DNA from: Candidatus Curtissbacteria bacterium RIFCSPLOWO2_01_FULL_38_11b
GTDB lineage: Bacteria; Patescibacteriota; Microgenomatia; Curtissbacterales; GWA2-41-24
Assembly: GCA_001774995.1 (NCBI GenBank)
Contig: MFBO01000032.1
Span: 8,727 to 15,253 of the forward strand
Direction of reading: 5' to 3'
DNA length: 6,527 bases
A model generated the notes under the pieces. It saw only the letters and a program-made list of their open reading frames with translations. It was not told the DNA's origin and did no database searches. Positions within the stretch are counted from its first letter, which is position 1; the number at the start of each line of letters is the position of its first letter. Positions 4,980-6,527 of the stretch are shown here, in pieces. The translations under genes and the position numbers were made by a program.

Positions 4980-4990
4980 AAGGAGCACGT

Positions 4991-5542
4991 ATGTCAAAAA
5001 TAGGTAAATTACCTGTAGAGTTGCCAGAGAATGTAACTGTCAATATTGTCGACTCCGAGGTTAAAATTTCGGGTCCCAAAGGAGATCTTACATTTATGGT
5101 TCGGCCAGAGGTAAAAGTCGAAATGCAGGGGTCAACCATCAAAGTTACAAGAAAAAGTGAAACAAAATTTGCAAAATCGCTGCATGGTTTAACACGGGCT
5201 ATTGTTGCCAATATGGTCAAAGGTGTAACCGATGGACACAGAAAAGAATTGGAATTAGTTGGTGTAGGGTATCGTGCGTCAAAGCAAGAGGAGAATTTAA
5301 TACTTAATGTCGGGTTTTCGCATCCGGTTATCATAAAGGGCACAAAAGACATTCAAATTGAAACAAAAGACAATAAAATAATTGTAAGTGGACTAGATAA
5401 GGCGCTAGTCGGTGAAACAGCTGCCACTATAAGAAGAATAAGACCACCCGAACCTTACAAAGGAAAAGGTATCAAATATGTGGATGAGGTAATTAGAAGA
5501 AAAGCTGGCAAAGCCCTAAAGGGAGCTCAAGCAGCAGCTTAA
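4991..5542 (+). CDS. rplF: 50S ribosomal protein L6 (uL6)
   Basis: Large-subunit protein near the sarcin-ricin loop and GTPase-associated region, made of two similar alpha/beta domains. It has 183 residues (177 in E. coli). It begins MSKIGKLPVELPENVTV, then has VKISGPKGDL (24-33) in the first domain. The interdomain and second-domain blocks are ELELVGVGYRA (86-96) and NVGFSHPV (106-113), with the signature RRIRPPEPYKGKGIKY (148-163) near the end. The C-terminus has RRKAGKA plus a short alanine-rich tail. AAAGGAG at 4979-4985 lies five bases before the ATG. Three bases separate its stop from rplR. Confidence 0.98.
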   Translation: MSKIGKLPVELPENVTVNIVDSEVKISGPKGDLTFMVRPEVKVEMQGSTIKVTRKSETKFAKSLHGLTRAIVANMVKGVTDGHRKELELVGVGYRASKQEENLILNVGFSHPVIIKGTKDIQIETKDNKIIVSGLDKALVGETAATIRRIRPPEPYKGKGIKYVDEVIRRKAGKALKGAQAAA

Positions 5543-5545
5543 AAA

Positions 5546-5908
5546 ATGAATAAAAACAAAAGAAGAAAAAAGCGCCATTTTAGAATTAGGAAAAAAGTAG
5601 CAGGTACTAAAGAATTACCAAGACTTTCAGTTTTTAGATCGAATAAAAACATCTACGCGCAACTAATTGACGACGAATCGGCAAAAACCATTGCTTCAGC
5701 GTCGTCTTTAAAAATCTTAAAGCCAAATGATAAGAAAAAATCAAGATTATCAAAAGCTCAATTAGCAAGCTTAGTTGGAGAAACTTTAGCCGGTCGTGCT
5801 CTTAGGAAAAATATAAAAAAAGTAGTTTTTGACCGCAGTGGATATAAATATCACGGAAAAGTAAAATCACTAGCCGTTGGAGCCAGAAAGGGAGGATTAA
5901 AGTTTTAA
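5546..5908 (+). CDS. rplR: 50S ribosomal protein L18 (uL18)
   Basis: 5S rRNA-binding protein that, with L5, anchors 5S rRNA in the central protuberance. It has 120 residues, as usual for bacteria. The basic N-terminus ([16 protein letters not shown]) binds RNA. The core shows [19 protein letters not shown] (25-43), the helix with [14 protein letters not shown] (77-90) and the C-terminal [16 protein letters not shown] (95-110). The ATG follows the rplF stop after three A residues with no ribosome binding site at normal spacing, so translation is probably coupled to rplF. One base separates it from rpsE. Confidence 0.97.
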   Translation: MNKNKRRKKRHFRIRKKVAGTKELPRLSVFRSNKNIYAQLIDDESAKTIASASSLKILKPNDKKKSRLSKAQLASLVGETLAGRALRKNIKKVVFDRSGYKYHGKVKSLAVGARKGGLKF

Positions 5909-5909
5909 A

Positions 5910-6368
5910 ATGGCCAAAGAAGATAAATTTATAGAAGAAGCAAAAGAATTTGAAGAAAAAGTTGTTCAGGTAAATAGAGTTTCAAAAAAGACTAAAGGAG
6001 GTAATAGAATTGGGTTTTCTGTAATTGTCGTTGTTGGCGATAAAAAAGGTAAAGTTGGTGTTGGCCTTGGAAAAGCACGAGATGTCGCATCAGCAATTAA
6101 AAAAGGTATAAATCTAGCCAAGAAACATCTAGTTACAGTACCCCTCATAAAGGGCACTATTCCTCACGATATCTATATTAAAAGAGGAGCAGCTAAGGTT
6201 TTATTAAAACCCGCTCCGGAAGGTTCCGGAGTAATTGCGGGTGGAGCTGTCAGAGTTGTCGTTGAAGCTGCTGGGATTAGAAACATTTCCAGTAAAGTTT
6301 TAGGAACTAAAAATCCTGCATCAAATATCTATGCAACATTAGAAGCGTTAGGAAAAATTACAAAATGA
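5910..6368 (+). CDS. rpsE: 30S ribosomal protein S5 (uS5)
   Basis: Small-subunit protein at the mRNA entry side that affects decoding fidelity together with S4 and S12. It has 152 residues (167 in E. coli). It has an acidic N-terminal stretch, then [24 protein letters not shown] (21-44) and [13 protein letters not shown] (47-59) of the double-stranded-RNA-binding-like domain. The C-terminal domain has KGTIPHDI (81-88), [21 protein letters not shown] (97-117) and GTKNPASN (132-139). GGGAGGA at 5890-5896 is 13 bases from the ATG, longer than ideal, so coupling to rplR is likely. The TGA stop overlaps the rplO ATG as ATGA, leaving no space for rpmD. Confidence 0.98.
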   Translation: MAKEDKFIEEAKEFEEKVVQVNRVSKKTKGGNRIGFSVIVVVGDKKGKVGVGLGKARDVASAIKKGINLAKKHLVTVPLIKGTIPHDIYIKRGAAKVLLKPAPEGSGVIAGGAVRVVVEAAGIRNISSKVLGTKNPASNIYATLEALGKITK

Positions 6369-6527
6369 AATTAGAAAATTTACCAAAAGTAAAATCAAAA
6401 AGTGCAAAAAGAATTGGTCGAGGCCAAGGATCGGGCAAGGGTAAGACCTCAAAACGAGGTACAAAAGGCCAAAAGGCGAGGAGCAAAGTTTCAATTTTTC
6501 ATCCTCACTATGAAGGAGGTCAAAGAC
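6365..6527 (+). CDS. rplO: 50S ribosomal protein L15 (uL15), 3'-truncated
   Basis: Late-assembly large-subunit protein whose extended, basic N-terminus threads into 23S rRNA. Only the first 54 codons are present; the window ends inside the gene (the family is about 145 residues). The N-terminus [20 protein letters not shown] and the hallmark [18 protein letters not shown] (22-39), followed by YEGGQ, identify it. The ATG lies within the rpsE stop as ATGA, and no ribosome binding site is near, which points to termination-reinitiation coupling. It directly follows rpsE, where most bacteria have rpmD in between. secY, normally the next gene, would lie beyond the window. Confidence 0.96.
   Translation, partial: MKLENLPKVKSKSAKRIGRGQGSGKGKTSKRGTKGQKARSKVSIFHPHYEGGQR

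Overview
The window is a piece of the bacterial S10-spc ribosomal protein supercluster, all on the + strand. The order is rplB (5' end cut off), rpsS, rplV, rpsC, rplP, rpmC, rpsQ, rplN, rplX, rplE, rpsZ/rpsN (zinc form), rpsH, rplF, rplR, rpsE and rplO (3' end cut off). Every recognisable gene encodes a ribosomal protein. I see no mobile element gene, defence gene, tRNA, rRNA or CRISPR array.

Organism: the DNA is AT-rich and the proteins are lysine-rich. rpsE runs straight into rplO through an ATGA overlap, so rpmD (uL30) is absent from its usual place. Loss of uL30 is a known hallmark of the Candidate Phyla Radiation (Patescibacteria), and that is the best guess for the host. TGA works as a stop (rpsC, rpsE), which argues against the UGA-glycine lineages Gracilibacteria and Absconditabacteria. 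A Microgenomates-type host is possible, but the sequence alone does not settle it.

Layout: positions 1-867 hold rplB and rpsS, which share the bases TAATG. Positions 868-1016 are a 149-base gap filled by a strongly self-complementary element. Positions 1017-2052 hold rplV and rpsC, overlapping by 17 bases. A 42-base gap follows with a hairpin that buries the rplP ribosome binding site. Positions 2095-4513 hold rplP to rpsZ, tightly packed. Two further hairpin-bearing gaps lie before rpsH (62 bases) and rplF (40 bases). Positions 4991-6527 hold rplF, rplR, rpsE and rplO with almost no spacing.

The products assemble together. S19, S3, S17, S14, S8 and S5 go to the small subunit. L2, L22, L16, L29, L14, L24, L5, L6, L18 and L15 go to the large subunit. 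Co-transcription and translational coupling (TAATG and ATGA junctions, genes without their own ribosome binding site) would keep their amounts matched.

The coding content is ordinary. The less ordinary signals are: the structured element before rplV with two competing pairings; a mini-ORF plus hairpin between rpsC and rplP; a similar arrangement between rpsH and rplF; palindromic DNA inserted in frame inside the zinc ribbon of rplX; and substitutions at well-known functional positions of L2 and S3.
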